This document shows positions 61,621-64,000 of a DNA stretch of 64,000 nucleotides, in pieces; the stretch's first letter is position 1, and each line of letters opens with the position of its first letter. A program made the position numbers and the translations under genes. The notes beneath the pieces were generated by a model. That model searched no databases, was not told where the DNA came from, and was given only the letters and a program-made list of their open reading frames with translations. Origin of the DNA: Trichomonas vaginalis G3 (lineage: Eukaryota > Parabasalia > Trichomonadida > Trichomonadidae); contig NC_067208.1 of NCBI RefSeq assembly GCF_026262505.1, forward strand, positions 8,317,962 through 8,381,961, in the 5' to 3' direction.

Positions 61621-61795
61621 GTTTCTCCCGTGTTAAATATTAACAATTTACTTATATTCGGCTAATATCATTATTTTTAACTGAATAAATTCTTATAATT
61701 TTTTTTTCATTTCATTAAGTCCAATTTTTAAAGACTATTTTTCTAATAAATTAATAGTAATATTTTTTTGAAAGGTGATTAAGCCATTCTTTGGA

Positions 61796-61800
61796 TCATT
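61796..61800 (+). promoter_or_regulatory. Initiator-like TCATT of the ankyrin-like gene
   Basis: GGATCATTAATAGAGA lies directly upstream of the ATG with TCATT 9-13 bp away, in the place expected for the trichomonad initiator. Confidence 0.5.
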
Positions 61801-61808
61801 AATAGAGA

Positions 61809-63044
61809 ATGTACGTACCACAATTATCATCTGTTGAAATTCCTCAGGAATTCGATTTGGTTGCTGCAGCAAACGAAATGTTTTCATGCACAAAGTACTG
61901 TGGTACGGCAGAAAAGAAAAGATTCATAGAAAAAAATTATCCAAAATTTAAAGAACTTGGTATCGACCCGTTTTCAAACAAAATCAATCAAAATGACTTA
62001 GCAGAATATTTCATTAGTCATCAGTCCGAAATTCCTTCAATCAACAATTTTCAACTCATTAATTCACCAAAAATTGCATATTTACTTTATAAAAACGGAC
62101 TTATTCAATTAAATTTTATAGAAAATGTTCTCAATACATGCCCTTTTCCTGAAAAAATCAAGCCTTTCTTACTATATTTTCCAAAAGTAAATCTTTCGCA
62201 GATTAATCTCACAGAAGGAAATCAAGAACTGCATGATTTTTTATCTCTTACAGATGAGCAACAAAAATATTTACTTGAAAATGATATTGTAAATAATTCT
62301 TTACGTTTTCATATCAAAAACGATGATATCAACTACTTAACATCTCTTGAGATTACAGATTACAATGTTTCCTTTACAGATATCCCGGTAATACCTTCAA
62401 TTGAAGGAGATCTCTATTTACCTTTGTATATTGCTGCACAATTTTCCTCTTTGAAATGCGCAAAGCACTTAATACAACATGGAGCAATTGTCTCACCAGA
62501 AATTATGACAAAAGCTATCGAAATTGGTAATATGGAAATTATAAGATTATTTGAAACGGCTGGAGGAAAGAGTAGTACAAATATTCTTGCAGCACTAAAC
62601 TCATGCAATACAAAAATAGCTGATCATTGCATAGCAAAGTTCGCAGAACGTCATTCTCTTGAAGAAACGAAAAATGAGTTCAAGAAAATACTGGAAAGTA
62701 CTCATAATGCACGTTTCTTAGTATACTGCATAACAGCTGGAATTAAAATAGACAATATCCGCTTGCCGACAGAGTTTATTCCTTACGCTTTCAAAGAATG
62801 CAACAAATTAACATTTGCAAACATCGATGGTAGGATCCATCTTGAAGCAGCAAAGTTACTTATTGATAATGGATGCCAAATACCAGATGATGCCCTAGAA
62901 AAATGCACTCAAATTGAAGTAATTTTCTTGTTGCTCGAAAATAAGTGCGAAGTCACTGATAACTTTTATAATAATATTCTCCCTCTTTTATCTCCATCAG
63001 AACAACAATGGATTAAATTCAAAATCGCAATGACAAACGCGTGA
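61809..63044 (+). CDS. Ankyrin-like protein (DUF3447 type)
   Basis: The 411-residue protein has a conserved-looking helical N-terminal region (residues 1-185; INSPKIAYLLYKNGLI) typical of the large trichomonad DUF3447 family. Ankyrin-type units follow from about 197 on: LYLPLYIAAQFSSLKCAKHLI, then AIEIGNMEIIRLFETAGG and HLEAAKLLIDNGCQIPDDA. Partners and role are unknown. ATG at 61,809 follows an initiator-like TCATT. Confidence 0.8.
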   Translation: MYVPQLSSVEIPQEFDLVAAANEMFSCTKYCGTAEKKRFIEKNYPKFKELGIDPFSNKINQNDLAEYFISHQSEIPSINNFQLINSPKIAYLLYKNGLIQLNFIENVLNTCPFPEKIKPFLLYFPKVNLSQINLTEGNQELHDFLSLTDEQQKYLLENDIVNNSLRFHIKNDDINYLTSLEITDYNVSFTDIPVIPSIEGDLYLPLYIAAQFSSLKCAKHLIQHGAIVSPEIMTKAIEIGNMEIIRLFETAGGKSSTNILAALNSCNTKIADHCIAKFAERHSLEETKNEFKKILESTHNARFLVYCITAGIKIDNIRLPTEFIPYAFKECNKLTFANIDGRIHLEAAKLLIDNGCQIPDDALEKCTQIEVIFLLLENKCEVTDNFYNNILPLLSPSEQQWIKFKIAMTNA

Positions 63045-63900
63045 ACCATATGTATGTATTATAATATTAGAATAAACAACTCTCGTATAGCATATATTTC
63101 AATTAGATTAGCATTTATGTAATGTTTGTTTTTTTCTAATCGTATTGAAAAATCTTTCTAACGGGCTTTTTTGAAATCTTCGCTAAGGATTTGATAATAC
63201 TAATGGATATTAATAAATTTATTTGTTTAAATATGTATGTTATGGCTTTAATTAGTTTGGATATAAAAAAAATGAAGATAATGTATGAATAAAATAGGAA
63301 TTTGTTCCACAAAGAATACACTAGGTATTGGGTTTATTATATCTGTTTAAGATTTGTTCAATGAATCTAAGAGTTGAAATGTTTTTCGTCTGTGATATTT
63401 TTCAATTTTTCGTATTTTATGTACGATCAAAAAAATTTCAAATTCAACATACTAGTATATTATTCTAATAATTAAAAACTATAAGACTTTAATACAATTT
63501 GAATTGAATTTATGAATTGAAAGGAATACAAAATTGTAAAAGTATTCATTGGTGAAAATGTGATATATTGTATGGTTCCAATTTTACTAGAAACTTTAGT
63601 AAAGATAATTATCAGAAAAATAAAACCACTTTTGCATATAGCTCACAATAAATACGTTAGAATTTATTTGCAAATAATAGCATCATAATCTATAAATTAT
63701 AAAATCCAAATTAATTTTCATCAACTTTGAAAAAATTAACCCGATTTTAATTTATATAATATTTCTTATATCCTATAAAGGCAGTAGATAAAGAATCTCA
63801 TTTCATCCTTAAAAAATAAAGTCTCATCACACTTTTCAATGCTCGATTTTTAAAAACTGTTTAAAAATGGAGCTTATATTGAAATAGTGTAGAGACTAAA
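63045..63900. other. Intergenic, 856 bp
   Basis: AT-rich sequence after the ankyrin-like gene. I see no gene in it. Confidence 0.5.
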
Positions 63901-63965
63901 AATTACCACAGACTATTTCAGAGGATTGAGTGGCAACTCAATCCTCTGAAAAGTCTGAGGTAATT
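63901..63965. repeat. 30-bp stem hairpin
   Basis: AATTACCACAGACTATTTCA plus GAGGATTGAGT is mirrored by ACTCAATCCTC plus TGAAAAGTCTGAGGTAATT around GGCA, with one mismatch and one extra base. It is probably part of a palindromic element like that at 60.5 kb. Confidence 0.85.
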
Positions 63966-64000
63966 TGCAAAATTAATCAATTAAATTCCCTAAGAAATAT

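Overview
The window looks like nuclear DNA of a parabasalid protist (Trichomonas/Tritrichomonas type). It is strongly AT-rich, its genes are intronless and closely spaced on both strands, and the gene families are typical of that group: a giant BEACH protein, many-copy beta-helix surface proteins with short acidic tails, ankyrin proteins, a leishmanolysin (GP63) surface protease, divergent kinases, Maverick-like DNA and small inverted-repeat transposons. A few genes have a TCAYT/TCAYA initiator-like motif just upstream of the ATG. The genus cannot be fixed from the sequence alone.

Layout. 1-8.1 kb: end of a ubiquitin-activating enzyme gene, two small inverted-repeat elements, a pseudokinase, a beta-helix membrane protein, a small acidic protein and an ankyrin protein. 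8.1-11.4 kb: a tRNA gene with the unusual anticodon GAC, a recent 380-bp copy of part of the BEACH gene, a broken beta-helix gene and a 1-kb element. 11.5-25.5 kb is gene-dense: BEACH-WD40 protein, PP2A B56 subunit, CAMKK/LKB1-like kinase, Rab GTPase and a four-helix membrane protein, all apparently intact. 25.9-27.7 kb is a transposon with inverted ends, four 97-bp tandem repeats and a perfect 9-bp target duplication.

27.8-59.9 kb is heavily rearranged or misassembled. Two inverted duplications (26,452-28,976 with 35,997-38,519, and 38,545-46,621 with 51,791-59,869) meet at a 25-base run of N. The copies touching the gap carry many one-base indels; the outer copies are mostly clean. A GP63 gene is cut in two (N-terminal half at 46,623-47,263, C-terminal half at 27,785-28,976), and a short Maverick-like element is also cut in two (28,977-32,249 and 49,394-51,790). 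The order 26,452-28,976, 46,622-51,790, 28,977-35,996, 51,791-59,869 makes the GP63 reading frame continuous and gives the Maverick-like element facing inverted ends with matching ATTTAA flanks. I infer that this is the original order. The genes in this part are the GP63 protease, a RING protein, a nitronate monooxygenase, two beta-helix surface proteins, a TPR protein and a small coiled-coil protein.

The Maverick-like element totals about 5.7 kb. It carries remnants of a Dam-type adenine methyltransferase, a tiny amphipathic protein, a long basic coiled-coil/Pro-Gln-rich protein and a possible structural protein. No polymerase, integrase or packaging ATPase is visible. It is the best candidate here for something undescribed.

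59.9-64 kb: a 670-bp palindrome-rich element with inverted ends, a four-helix membrane protein, an ankyrin-like protein and a long hairpin at the window's edge. The genes form no operon-like pathway. The common themes are signalling (kinases, PP2A, Rab), ubiquitin (E1, RING) and cell-surface display (GP63, beta-helix proteins).
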